NCBI RefSeq assembly: GCF_902779965.1
Contig: NZ_CACZDK010000030.1
Coordinates: 1-44,033, forward strand
Source: Fibrobacter succinogenes
GTDB taxonomy: Bacteria > Fibrobacterota > Fibrobacteria > Fibrobacterales > Fibrobacteraceae
Direction: 5' to 3'
DNA length: 44,033 nucleotides
The notes beneath the pieces were generated by a model. The model ran no database searches. It was not told where the DNA came from and saw only the letters and a list, made by a program, of their open reading frames with translations. Shown in pieces: positions 8,673 to 17,906 of the stretch; position 1 is the first letter of the stretch, and each line of letters begins with the position of its first letter. The position numbers were made by a program, and so were the translations under genes.

Positions 8673-10295
8673 TTATTCTAAAGAATTTGGAGCATTCCAC
8701 ATTCTCTTTTTGAAATCATAACTAAAGCGTTCTTTAAGGTTATTGTTATTCAAAATTTTCACAACATTACCATCATCCATAATCTTCAAAGATTCGTAAT
8801 CTATATTCAATAAAGGATGAAAATCATCAACCGATTCCGCATTTTTCGGATTAAAGCTCACAGAATAACTAAGCTTGCCTTTATTCCTTTGCGATCCATC
8901 ACCGAATACAAAAACATTCTTTCCATGCTGAATTTTTTCAACATTCGCCGACAACGCTAAATCCATTTTATCAAGATCAAGATGGTCTAAAGCAATAGCC
9001 TTACTTCCCTTGTGAACATAAAAAACAAGTTTGAAATAACAAGTCATTTCGCTATCAAAATCATGAGCATTAAACAAATCTAAGCTCACATTTCTAGCAT
9101 ACTTGAATGGTTTTAAAGTAAGTTTATACATAACTGCATTTTTTCCATCAACCAATTTAAGTCTTTTATTTTCATCTAGCACTGAATATTCATTCAGATT
9201 CACAAATTCTTCGTTATTGATTTCATGAATTTTATCGTCCGTAAGAATTTTGCCCAAAACAGCGACATTGCTCAAGAACTTAAATTTATGCAAGTACTTT
9301 TCAATTATTTTATTCAACTTCGATAATTCGATTTCGTAATCTTGAGCAATGGACAATGCAATTCCGTACTGCGTAAACTTGCTATAATCATCAGCAATTT
9401 CAGCAATATTTTTAACACTAGATTCAGCTCCATCCAATAAAAATCCGTTTCTATCCAAGAGAGGTATCTCTATAGCTTCAAGTTTTTCAAAATACTTGTC
9501 TATTGAGAATTGCACTGCTTTTACTTTATTATTAAATTCAAAATTATCTTGAGCACCACTTGATGTTATAGATATTTTCAAGTTACCCTCATTCAGTTGG
9601 AATGGTAAAATTTTACCGACCTTCGCTTGTGTAATATCGGGCAAATCCAATACAAATGAATCATAATTCGACATCAAGAAAACATTGTCTTTTGCAATTG
9701 TTGTTTTCACATCAAAAGAAACAACCGCATTGATATCCGTTTCAAAATTCATTATGGCAAAATCGACATTTTGCTTTTCAATCTTTGGATAAAATTCAAT
9801 AGCCAACGACTTACCAAGAACATCAACATGCTTCAGCACATCCTCCGATTCTTTAAAGACATCGAAAACATCCGCCGCAGAATCATTTTGAGCTTCGATT
9901 CTGATATTTATCGCCGATAAAAAATCTTCCACCTTTAGCGCATTCACAGCACCATCGTCAATCGACATGGTATCTAAAGTCTTTTTTACGCTTGGCAAAT
10001 CCAGCAAAAGCGCATTTTCAGATTTTATCATATTCGCTTGCAAAGCTTGCAAAACCTTCGCATCGAGACCGCTGACAATTTCTACAACTTCTTGGGTGCT
10101 GTATTCACGCTCACCAATTTTTAATTTTTTCCCGATATACGGAATTTCGAAATCGTCCCATAATCTAGGATACGAAACTTTTGACAACGCATTAGACAAA
10201 TTGCTACTTGTACTTTTTGAGTTAACGCCACTTACGGAGCAAGCGCTTAGTGTAAAAAGCAATAACAAAGCTGCCAAAGACAACAAATTTTTCAT
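8673..10295 (-). CDS. Lipoprotein, short paralog C of the three-member family
   Basis: 540 residues. The start at 10295 is fixed by GGAGG five bases upstream; a longer frame reaches 10322. The leader MKNLLSLAALLLLFTLSAC has a lipobox (LSAC), so this member is a lipoprotein, unlike A and B. It has the first repeat (IPYIGKKLKIG, YSTQEVVEIV, LLLDLPSVKKTLD), the EGNLKISIT motif, the second repeat (IPLLDRNGF..KNIAEI) and HPLLNIDYESL. It ends at WNAPNSLE, exactly where A and B (WVIPRSLE, WNVPAPLK) continue for about 170 more residues. The stop is followed by a clean terminator and I see no remnant of the missing part, so it is a genuine two-repeat form or an old truncation. Function unknown. Confidence 0.82.
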   Translation of the reverse strand: MKNLLSLAALLLLFTLSACSVSGVNSKSTSSNLSNALSKVSYPRLWDDFEIPYIGKKLKIGEREYSTQEVVEIVSGLDAKVLQALQANMIKSENALLLDLPSVKKTLDTMSIDDGAVNALKVEDFLSAINIRIEAQNDSAADVFDVFKESEDVLKHVDVLGKSLAIEFYPKIEKQNVDFAIMNFETDINAVVSFDVKTTIAKDNVFLMSNYDSFVLDLPDITQAKVGKILPFQLNEGNLKISITSSGAQDNFEFNNKVKAVQFSIDKYFEKLEAIEIPLLDRNGFLLDGAESSVKNIAEIADDYSKFTQYGIALSIAQDYEIELSKLNKIIEKYLHKFKFLSNVAVLGKILTDDKIHEINNEEFVNLNEYSVLDENKRLKLVDGKNAVMYKLTLKPFKYARNVSLDLFNAHDFDSEMTCYFKLVFYVHKGSKAIALDHLDLDKMDLALSANVEKIQHGKNVFVFGDGSQRNKGKLSYSVSFNPKNAESVDDFHPLLNIDYESLKIMDDGNVVKILNNNNLKERFSYDFKKRMWNAPNSLE

Positions 10296-10433
10296 ATAAT
10301 CCTCCAAGAATCTATTCATCACGACTTTTTACATCATACAAAATAGAATATAAAAAATGTAATCCCAAAAATTCGAGATCTTTCGAAAGAAACATAATGG
10401 AGCCACTCCCAAATGGAACTCAAGAAATAATGG

Positions 10434-10453
10434 ATCCTCGCTTACGCGAGGAT
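10434..10453. repeat. Palindromic repeat ending in GAGGATGAC
   Basis: ATCCTCGC-TTAC-GCGAGGAT is a perfect 8-bp stem followed by GAC. The GGATGAC/GAATGAC tail recurs at 10482-10498, near 33051, and inside tilS, so this is one copy of a dispersed family. The surrounding 10296-10557 has no gene; it also holds a 12-base palindrome, TCTTTCGAAAGA, near 10380. Confidence 0.7.
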
Positions 10454-10557
10454 GACTTTACCGGCGAAAGCTACACCATGGAATCAATCAATGATTTTTC
10501 GTTTGCGCAAGGATGACAGCTCGGGATAACACTCTTCTAAGTTTTGCTCTCAGTCTG

Positions 10558-11523
10558 CTACTTCCTTCCGATATTCTTGAAATTTGGAGCGATAATGGTG
10601 CAATTGGTATCCTTAGGAGCCTGACGATACAGCACCAAGTCCACCGTAAAGAAACCTTTAGTCGATGCACTCACAGACCACTTGCTCCCAGCAGGGCAAT
10701 CCTTGAAATTCTTGTTCAACGTTGCCGCAAATCGGCTGCCATTTACATTGTACGTAAAGTAACTCGTTGTAAGCGAATCCGGCATTTGCAGCGCTTTGGG
10801 GCCGCCGATTTTACTGTTCTTTGCAAAATATGACTTTTGAGCCTTAATGTAGAACAGCGTCTGTTGCGTCAATTCATCCGTCAAGCTCTGTGTGCTAGTA
10901 AAAAGCCCGACATTCGAGCAACCACGTACTCCAAAGACAAGCACCAGAACAAACGCCAGTGCGCATCCAATAAAAATCCAGTATTTCGGCTGGAGTTTTT
11001 TTAGCGTAGCAACCATCTTTTTGCACCAAGCAACTATTTTGCCCCACAGCCTCTTGATCCCTTTCGATACACTCTTAAACTTTTTCGAAACGCCCTTCCC
11101 GCTAATGACAGGATGCGGAGCATCACTAGCTACAGAGGTTACGGACGCCAGGCCACCTTGCCACTTGAGGAGTTTCATCGCCACAAGCACATGGCCAAAT
11201 TGGCGCGGGAATGTCAAACCAAATGCGGCAATCACCATCAAGGTCACGCTTACGACAAACAAGACGAGCAAGCCTTTATTCGCAAGCGGAAGCAAATCTT
11301 TCACTTGATCCAGAATGCCCAAAAGCTTCTTGACCCCAGAAAAGTTTTCAGATGCGAAGCGCACCATAAACGAATCGGTAAGTCCATTCCCCGTCCGCAC
11401 GGCGTTAGCGGCAATACCATAAACCATGGTCAATATGCGTTCAAAGGCAAAAAGAATCATGCCAAAAATCGCAATAAGCGAAGCTATGAAACGCACCGTG
11501 CGTATGGGAGTGAAGCCTTTCAT
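10558..11523 (-). CDS. Membrane protein with a C-terminal type IV pilin-like domain
   Basis: 321 residues from the ATG at 11523, which has AAGGAG upstream; a GTG at 11562 is an alternative. Hydrophobic segments lie near residues 7-25, 85-105 and 185-205. The last segment is followed by TDELTQQTLFYIKAQKSYFAKN and later FKDCPAGSKWSVS, a layout like the globular part of pilin/pseudopilin proteins (alpha-helix, then a 'dCpaGskW' strand). It lacks the prepilin cleavage site at its N-terminus, so it is not an ordinary pilin. Probably a Fibrobacter membrane protein that borrowed the domain. It is 132 bp downstream of aas on the same strand, across sequence rich in CAACAAC. Role unknown. Confidence 0.75.
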   Translation of the reverse strand: MKGFTPIRTVRFIASLIAIFGMILFAFERILTMVYGIAANAVRTGNGLTDSFMVRFASENFSGVKKLLGILDQVKDLLPLANKGLLVLFVVSVTLMVIAAFGLTFPRQFGHVLVAMKLLKWQGGLASVTSVASDAPHPVISGKGVSKKFKSVSKGIKRLWGKIVAWCKKMVATLKKLQPKYWIFIGCALAFVLVLVFGVRGCSNVGLFTSTQSLTDELTQQTLFYIKAQKSYFAKNSKIGGPKALQMPDSLTTSYFTYNVNGSRFAATLNKNFKDCPAGSKWSVSASTKGFFTVDLVLYRQAPKDTNCTIIAPNFKNIGRK

Positions 11524-11655
11524 TTGTTTACATTCTCCTTTTTCCTTCTTGTCTGTGGTCACTGGCCGGTGTCATCAGTCTTATTGATCGCGGTGTAGCC
11601 GCCAAACAATAATCTAACAACAACCGACAACAACTAGCAACTACGGCTCCGCCGC

Positions 11656-14600
11656 CTACTTCTTTTCCACCAATTCCTTAGCCATCTTCTTTGCGGTCAC
11701 AAAGTCAGCCTTGCCAGAACCAAGCTTCGGCATCACATCTACGTTAAACGCAACAGACGGGAGCATGAGAGGCGGCATACCGCTTGCACGCAATTCCGAG
11801 AGCACATCCTTCGGATCCTTTTCGCCCTGGTACAAAAGAACAATCTTTTCGCCCTTGGTCGCATCCGGGATTGCCGTAACAACGTAATCGCAGCCCTGCA
11901 AAACAGGCGTATCCTGAATCTTCTTTTCGACAGCGCCAAGGCTAATCATTTCACCGCCGAGCTTAGCAAAGCGGCTGTAACGGTCCACAATCGTGAGGAA
12001 GCCATCTTCATCGAGATAGCCCTTGTCACCCGTGCGGTAATAGCGAATGCCATCCTTCTGGACAATCACGCTCTTCGTGCGGTCTTCGTCCTTGAGGTAA
12101 CCCTTCATCACCTGGCAACCGCCAATGAGAATCATACCCGCTTCACCAGTCGGGAGCGGTTCGTTTGTTTCAGGGTCGACAATCAAGAACTGCGTACCCG
12201 GAAGCGCAGGGCCCACCGTACCCGGCTTGTTGTTCACCTGCAACGTGGTATAGTCATCGAACAACGTATTTTCGGTATTGACCGATGCCACCGGAGCCGT
12301 TTCCGTACAGCCGTAACCTTCGTAAATTTCCTTGCCGAACTTGAGGCGGAAGGCCGTCGCCAGTTCCGGGCGGAGAGCTTCGGCACCGGCAATGATAATA
12401 CGCACGGATTTGAACATCAACGGGTGTACGTAGCGGCTCACCGTGAACGCACGCAGGAACGTCGGGGTCGCCACCATGATTGTCACCTTGAATTCCGCGC
12501 AAACGCGAGACATCGTCTTAACGTCCGTCGGGTCGGCCACGGCCACAATCGGGCAGCCTTCCGTGAGGTTCAAAAGCGTCGTCACCGTAAGGCCAAAACT
12601 ATGGAACAGCGGGAGTTCCGAAAGCATCACATCGCCACGGCTCACATTCATGATGCAAGCAAGCTGCTGGATGTTGCCCATCATGTTGCGCTGCGTGAGT
12701 TCCACGCCCTTCGGCGTTCCTTCGGAACCGGAGCTGAACACGATTACCGCATTGTCGTCCATGGAACGATGTTTCACAAACAAGAGACGGATAAGCCAAC
12801 TCGGCATGACCATGCAAAGCACAAGGAACGCGGCAATTTTCGCCTTCGGGATTTCCTTCATGATATCTTCGGCATAGAGCAAACGCACCTTATCCGATGC
12901 CACTTGGGAGTAGTCGTTTCCACGGCCCTTCAATTTCTGCACAAACTGGCGGCTCGTAATGACGGTCGAGCATTCGGCACGTTCGCAACAGAACTTTACG
13001 TTATCGACAGATGACGTGTAGTTCAAGTTCACGTTCGTCTTGCCAATCACCCAAAGAGCAAGGTTCACAATCACGCCGGCAGGGCTCGGCGGAAGCATGA
13101 TACCCACATTCTGTTCATGCTTGCGAAGCGTCTTCTTGAGGTAACCGCGGAACGCCATCACTGCACCCATCAACTTGTAACCCGAGAAATGAGCCCCATC
13201 CGGGCTATAAATAGCAGGTCCGTTCTTCACGTACTTCTTGTAAGTGCGAATCCAGCTATCGGCAATCGGATGGACAAACGAAACGGCATAGTTCCAAGCA
13301 TCAATGGAAATACGGCGAATAATGGCACGAATTTCGTTAGGAGGCGTATCGGCAGGAAGAGCATCTCCAAAGGCAACAGTGACAGAGCGTTCAGCCGAAG
13401 CACCATACATATTGGAAGAACTGTAGCTGTAGTTACTGCCCCACAACCCCTGAATGTAGAATGGGATAATCTGAGCCTTTGTACCATCAACAGCAGATGA
13501 ATAATCAATCGTAAATGGTTCTACATGCGGGGACTTGGACACTTCGCCCGACGGGAAAATCACGACAGCCTTACCTGCGAGGAGCACTTCGTGAATCTTG
13601 TCCATCGCAATTTTGGGGTTGCGGTTGTCGATACGTATCATGCCAAGGCGCTTGAGAACAGCACGCAAATACCACTTGTCGAAATGGTCCTTGTTGCTTG
13701 CAATGCAAAGCGGACGCGGAGACGCCATCTGCACCATCGCCCAGTCGATAAAGCTATGGTGGTTACCCACGAGGAGGATCGGACCTTCGTTCGGAATATT
13801 CTGCACATTCAAGACGCGAATTCTATAGCGGCTGAACACAAAGCGGAGAAGCGTGCGGAGCATGGCCTGCGGCAAGTTGTAAATCGACCAGATAAACACA
13901 CCGACCGAAATAACAGCAAGGCCGATAAAGTAGTTCTGCGGACGAATATCCGTAGAGCGCACCAACATCGTAAACACGAATAAGAACACCACAAGCACAA
14001 GGGCCTGAATTAAGTTCGCAAGAGCAATCACGGACCCGGAGTTATTCGGGCGCGTGTTGTACTGCAACAGCGCATTGACCGGAACGAGAATGAGACCGCC
14101 AAAGAAACCGGTCATGGAATAAAGCACAACAAGAGCAACCGGATGCACAAGGAACGGCACGAGGAACATGCAAATCGAAGCGCCAAACATGCCCAGCGGA
14201 ACAAAGCCCGATTCAATAAAGTCCTTGGAGAAATGAGCCGCGACAATCGTACCGATCATGAGGCCCACAATCGCAAACGACATGTAATCCTGCATCATGT
14301 CCACGGTCGAAGAACCGGAAACGTCCTGATACACAAGAACAAACACCTGAGCCAAAGCCCAGAACATCGAAAGCGCAATAATCGAAGCTCGCAGCGTAGG
14401 CACGCGGAAACCAAGACTCAAGTGGCGCTTGACCTTGTCGATGCTCACGTTCGGGTCTTGATACTTCACGCGAGGAATCATGAAATTCGCAACAGTACCA
14501 AGCACGCTCACCGCCGTAAGAATCCACGGAATCACAACGGATTTGGAGGTAATGCGGCGCACGGCTTCGTAAGAAACAAGCTGGTCAAGGTTAATGAGGT

Positions 14601-15081
14601 TCACGCCGACAATCGCAAGCCACGATGCCGCGATGATACCGCTAATACTAAAGATTTGGAGGAATGCGTTAGCATAGCTTAAGCGACGCACTCCGAACAT
14701 TTCCTTGACAATGGCATACTTTGCCGCACTATGGATGGCAAAACCGCAGCTAAGCCCGATAGAGAGCCAGAATGCGATTCTCGGGAAATCGAGCGTCACA
14801 AGCACCGACTGCGCTATAACAAACAGCGTCATCATGAGTGACGACCAAGCCATCACCTTGTTCTTCGAGAACTTATTGGTGAAGAACCCGGCAAAGAACA
14901 CCATCAAGACGTATGGTGCAAGGAAAAAGATTTGGAGCATGAAGCTCTGCCAGATAAGACCGTTTTGTGCAAAGAACGATCCGGAGAGAATCTTTTGAGC
15001 GTAAATAAATACACCCGCCTGAACAAAAGCTGTAGCAAGGACAGATAAGAAGAATCTTACAGCACCTTTAACTTTCCACAT
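11656..15081 (-). CDS. aas: Trifunctional lysophospholipid transporter / acyltransferase / acyl-ACP synthetase fusion
   Basis: 1141 residues in three modules. Residues 1-400 are a 12-helix major-facilitator module of the LplT type (lysophospholipid flippase). Around 420-620 is a PlsC-type acyltransferase with the HxxxxD motif NHHSFIDW near 440. From about 640 on is an AMP-binding ligase with the phosphate-binding loop SSGSEGTPKG near 782 and GYGCTETAP further on. In E. coli lplT and aas are separate neighbouring genes; here they are one protein that can import 2-acyl lysophospholipid and re-acylate it at the inner membrane. The ATG at 15081 is preceded by GAGG nine bases away. Length agrees with fused forms known in other bacteria. 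No key motif is missing. Confidence 0.93.
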   Translation of the reverse strand: MWKVKGAVRFFLSVLATAFVQAGVFIYAQKILSGSFFAQNGLIWQSFMLQIFFLAPYVLMVFFAGFFTNKFSKNKVMAWSSLMMTLFVIAQSVLVTLDFPRIAFWLSIGLSCGFAIHSAAKYAIVKEMFGVRRLSYANAFLQIFSISGIIAASWLAIVGVNLINLDQLVSYEAVRRITSKSVVIPWILTAVSVLGTVANFMIPRVKYQDPNVSIDKVKRHLSLGFRVPTLRASIIALSMFWALAQVFVLVYQDVSGSSTVDMMQDYMSFAIVGLMIGTIVAAHFSKDFIESGFVPLGMFGASICMFLVPFLVHPVALVVLYSMTGFFGGLILVPVNALLQYNTRPNNSGSVIALANLIQALVLVVFLFVFTMLVRSTDIRPQNYFIGLAVISVGVFIWSIYNLPQAMLRTLLRFVFSRYRIRVLNVQNIPNEGPILLVGNHHSFIDWAMVQMASPRPLCIASNKDHFDKWYLRAVLKRLGMIRIDNRNPKIAMDKIHEVLLAGKAVVIFPSGEVSKSPHVEPFTIDYSSAVDGTKAQIIPFYIQGLWGSNYSYSSSNMYGASAERSVTVAFGDALPADTPPNEIRAIIRRISIDAWNYAVSFVHPIADSWIRTYKKYVKNGPAIYSPDGAHFSGYKLMGAVMAFRGYLKKTLRKHEQNVGIMLPPSPAGVIVNLALWVIGKTNVNLNYTSSVDNVKFCCERAECSTVITSRQFVQKLKGRGNDYSQVASDKVRLLYAEDIMKEIPKAKIAAFLVLCMVMPSWLIRLLFVKHRSMDDNAVIVFSSGSEGTPKGVELTQRNMMGNIQQLACIMNVSRGDVMLSELPLFHSFGLTVTTLLNLTEGCPIVAVADPTDVKTMSRVCAEFKVTIMVATPTFLRAFTVSRYVHPLMFKSVRIIIAGAEALRPELATAFRLKFGKEIYEGYGCTETAPVASVNTENTLFDDYTTLQVNNKPGTVGPALPGTQFLIVDPETNEPLPTGEAGMILIGGCQVMKGYLKDEDRTKSVIVQKDGIRYYRTGDKGYLDEDGFLTIVDRYSRFAKLGGEMISLGAVEKKIQDTPVLQGCDYVVTAIPDATKGEKIVLLYQGEKDPKDVLSELRASGMPPLMLPSVAFNVDVMPKLGSGKADFVTAKKMAKELVEKK

Positions 15082-15135
15082 TTACAAAATCCTCATATTT
15101 TTTGCAAAATGTTATACAGCTAAAAGATAGAAAAA

Positions 15136-16512
15136 TCACTTCATCAGCACTTCAATATCCTCAACGGTACGCGGAATATGCTCCGAAATATTTTCAAATC
15201 CGCTTTTTGTAATAAGTAAATCATCTTCGATGCGTATTCCAATACTTTCGCGATAACGCTTGCCTTCAATAGTCGCCGTAAAATCGCCATAAAGTCCCGG
15301 CTCGCAAGAGATGAGCATCCCCGGCTTGAGCACCACATCCAAGGAACGGGAACCAGGGTCTCCTTCGTGGATATGTTCCCCGATAAAGTGGCTCACCCCA
15401 TGCGGCCTCTTTTCATACAGCAACTTAAAGCTTCCCTTCGCCCCCTTTACAAGGCGGCGATCCAGCTCCATCATGATGAACTCCCAGCAAATCATGCCAA
15501 TTTCTTTCAGTGAAACACCTGGGCGCACCACACGCTGGTACACCTTCGCCGATTCCAGCACGATTTCGTACAACATTTTTTGAAGCGGATCAAACTTGCC
15601 ATTGACCGGGATTGTGCGCGAAATATCGCTATGCAAGGTGCCGAACCGCACACCAAAGTCGAAGAGGATAAATTCGCCATCGCGGAGCGCTTCGTCATTC
15701 TTCACATAGTGCAAACAACAAGCGTTCTTACCGCCAGCAGCAATCGTCGGGAAGGCAAGGTCGCCGTCTCCACGGCGCTGCATTTCGTAATTGAGGAACA
15801 GCGCCGCATCACGTTCAGTCTTCATGTTTTTCATCGCAGACAACAGCGCACGGAATGCGTCGTCGGTAATATTTTGCGCCACACGAGCATCTCCGATACG
15901 TTCCGGTTCCAGCACCAAGCGGTCTTCAAAGTGCATGTCCGCGCAGCTCATCACGCGCATTTTAAAGCGACGAAGCACGCTTTTCATCTTGACCTTGAGC
16001 TTTTCGTTGTGGTCGCCTTCGAACTTTTCGTAATAGAACGCAAAAGCATGGTCCACGGCATCCTTACCCGTTGAATATTCCACCGCTAGCGATTCTACAA
16101 AAGTCCACACATCCTCAGCCGGTCGAACCTCATCGATACCCGTCAAACGAGAAACAACATCTTCGCCATCAACAAAACCAAGGCGTTTTCCCACCCAGAA
16201 TTCTTTGAACGGATCTTTTTTAGGCACAAAAAGCGTCGAACGAGATTTACGCGGGTCCAAAACTAAATAACAACCCGCCTGATTCACGCCGGTCATGTAC
16301 AAAAACGCCGGATCCTGCACAAAGCGCGTCCAAGTTTGAACAAAGGCTTCCTCGCCCCCCGGTTCAACGGGCATTCCTGCAAAAACGCAAAACGAATCCA
16401 GTTTTTTCATCAAAGACAGTCGTCTTTTCGCATAAATTTTCTTGGAATCATAGTTTTTAGACGATAAAAAGACCTGAGAATAGGTCTGAACATCGGTTTT
16501 TCGTGAATGCAT
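15136..16512 (-). CDS. pepP: Xaa-Pro aminopeptidase (aminopeptidase P, M24B)
   Basis: About 458 residues. The C-terminal pita-bread domain shows the metal ligands expected of M24 enzymes: two Asp in FDFGVRFGTLHSDISR, His in HGVSHFIGEHIHEGD, Glu in SCEPGLYG and Glu in GIRIEDDLL. The N-terminal AMP_N-type domain includes the phrase FLYMTGVNQAGCYLVLDPRK. It removes an N-terminal residue that precedes proline, in the cytoplasm, with Mn2+ typically. The start is uncertain: ATG 16512 is used here, TTG 16518 and an internal Met (MKKLDSF) are possible, and none has a strong ribosome site. It is divergent from the lipoprotein gene at 16596, with an A/T-rich shared promoter region between them. Confidence 0.92.
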   Translation of the reverse strand: MHSRKTDVQTYSQVFLSSKNYDSKKIYAKRRLSLMKKLDSFCVFAGMPVEPGGEEAFVQTWTRFVQDPAFLYMTGVNQAGCYLVLDPRKSRSTLFVPKKDPFKEFWVGKRLGFVDGEDVVSRLTGIDEVRPAEDVWTFVESLAVEYSTGKDAVDHAFAFYYEKFEGDHNEKLKVKMKSVLRRFKMRVMSCADMHFEDRLVLEPERIGDARVAQNITDDAFRALLSAMKNMKTERDAALFLNYEMQRRGDGDLAFPTIAAGGKNACCLHYVKNDEALRDGEFILFDFGVRFGTLHSDISRTIPVNGKFDPLQKMLYEIVLESAKVYQRVVRPGVSLKEIGMICWEFIMMELDRRLVKGAKGSFKLLYEKRPHGVSHFIGEHIHEGDPGSRSLDVVLKPGMLISCEPGLYGDFTATIEGKRYRESIGIRIEDDLLITKSGFENISEHIPRTVEDIEVLMK

Positions 16513-16595
16513 ACTCAATTTTTACCTTTTTTAACATTTTTTCTGCCACAACTATATATATTTTAGCCATCAAAGACTAGAATGGAGCTTAAATA

Positions 16596-16952
16596 ATGTC
16601 TCTTAAAAAATGGAAATTAGTTCTCGCCTCTCTTTCTGTAGCACTTTTCACGGCTTGCGCAGGTTCTTCTAACTCCGGCAGCAGCGATAACGGCTACACG
16701 GGAAGCAACGAATCCTCCTCTGAATCCGCTTCTTACACGGGCTACAGCGACAACCAGTCCGAATCTGCTAAGCCGGCCGCACCGGTAAAGAAAGAACCGC
16801 CCAAGGAAGTCATCAACGAAAAGACTTTGAAGAAGACTCAGGACGAAGCTTCTGCCGCAAACGAAGACAACCACAAGCTCCGCAAGGAAATCTTCGAAGC
16901 AAGAACCAAGCTTGGTCTTCCGATTCAGCAACCTTCCACAGATGCAGAGTAG
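16596..16952 (+). CDS. Small Ser/Gly-rich lipoprotein
   Basis: 118 residues with signal peptide and lipobox (LFTAC). After Cys the mature part is low-complexity (SSNSGSSDNGYTGSNESSS), then Pro/Lys-rich (PAAPVKKEPPKEV), then a charged helix likely to form a coiled coil (about residues 75-108). Ribosome site GGAG eight bases before ATG. Its last 11 bases overlap the start of phoH in another frame, so the two are translationally coupled. Function unknown; an envelope tether is a guess. Confidence 0.8.
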   Translation: MSLKKWKLVLASLSVALFTACAGSSNSGSSDNGYTGSNESSSESASYTGYSDNQSESAKPAAPVKKEPPKEVINEKTLKKTQDEASAANEDNHKLRKEIFEARTKLGLPIQQPSTDAE

Positions 16953-17895
16953 TATAAGGCATTACTCACTGTCTGACAACCTGAAACGAGTTATTTCAGG
17001 CGAACGTGAAACGGTTTTCCGATTACTGGAGAGCCGTTTTTGCGTTGAAATACGCACCCGCCTTCCGGGACTCGACATTGTCCCGCTCGAAGACGCCGAC
17101 ATGTCAGGCATTCTTGCAGTCCTCGACCAACTTAAAATCGCCGCACGTAACGGCGAGGTTTTAGATGCTAGGCAGCTCGAACGCATGCTCGGCCCCAAAG
17201 AAGCGCCCTTTACCGAAGCCATTCCCGAAAGCCCAATCTTCAGGAACAGGTTCGGCATCAGCGTTTCGGCCAAAACACCTGCACAGGCAGAACTGGTCAA
17301 GGCAGTCGAAAACAACGACATCATTTTTGCGAAGGGCCCTGCCGGTACGGGTAAAACGTTCCTCGCCGTAACACTTGCCGTAGCAAGCCTCGAACGCGGC
17401 GAAGCCGAACGCATATGCCTTGTGCGCCCCGCCGTCGAAGCAGGCGAATCGCTCGGATTCTTGCCCGGCGACCTCAAAGAAAAAATTGCGCCGTACCTCC
17501 GTCCCATCCATGATAGCCTCTCCGAGCTGCTATCGACGGAAAAATTGCGCCGCTACGAAGAGACGGGCGCTATAGAAGTTGCTCCGCTGGCGTACATGCG
17601 CGGCCGAACCTTAAAACGAGCGTTCATCATCTTGGACGAAGCGCAAAACACGACAACCGCCCAGATGAAGATGTTCCTCACCCGCCTCGGCCCCCACAGT
17701 AAGGCGATTATCACCGGCGACACAAGCCAAATTGACCTCGCCAAGGGGCAAGTTTCCGGTCTGGAACACGCCATGAAAATCCTCAAGGGGATCCATGGAA
17801 TCGCCGAAGTCGAATTTAGCGCCACCGACGTCCTTCGTCATCATTTAGTCAAAGACATTTTGCTAGCTTACGAACAGAACGAGCTTAAAAAGTAG
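16942..17895 (+). CDS. phoH: PhoH-family ATPase (YbeZ-like)
   Basis: 317 residues from the ATG at 16942. Walker A GPAGTGKT is near residue 132 and Walker B FIILDEAQN near 230, with the PhoH-typical QMKMFLTRLG and ITGDTSQIDL after it. Length is normal for YbeZ-type proteins, which are linked to ribosome and rRNA maturation with YbeY. The frame is open further upstream to 16912, but an ATG start overlapping the previous stop by 11 bases fits coupling. pgpH follows after 11 bp. In many bacteria ybeY lies in this cluster; none is visible between phoH, pgpH and the tRNAs. Confidence 0.93.
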   Translation: MQSSIRHYSLSDNLKRVISGERETVFRLLESRFCVEIRTRLPGLDIVPLEDADMSGILAVLDQLKIAARNGEVLDARQLERMLGPKEAPFTEAIPESPIFRNRFGISVSAKTPAQAELVKAVENNDIIFAKGPAGTGKTFLAVTLAVASLERGEAERICLVRPAVEAGESLGFLPGDLKEKIAPYLRPIHDSLSELLSTEKLRRYEETGAIEVAPLAYMRGRTLKRAFIILDEAQNTTTAQMKMFLTRLGPHSKAIITGDTSQIDLAKGQVSGLEHAMKILKGIHGIAEVEFSATDVLRHHLVKDILLAYEQNELKK

Positions 17896-17906
17896 AAGAG
17901 TATTAA

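Noticed and set aside
8539-8700. Longer esterase start at 8700
   Set aside because: The extra residues overlap the terminator and the end of paralog C, and a signal peptide with a strong ribosome site begins at 8538.
13525-13983. Long open frames opposite aas, metK, ftsH and the 4856 gene
   Set aside because: They are Arg/His-rich mirror frames of strongly biased genes, with no ribosome site or family motif.
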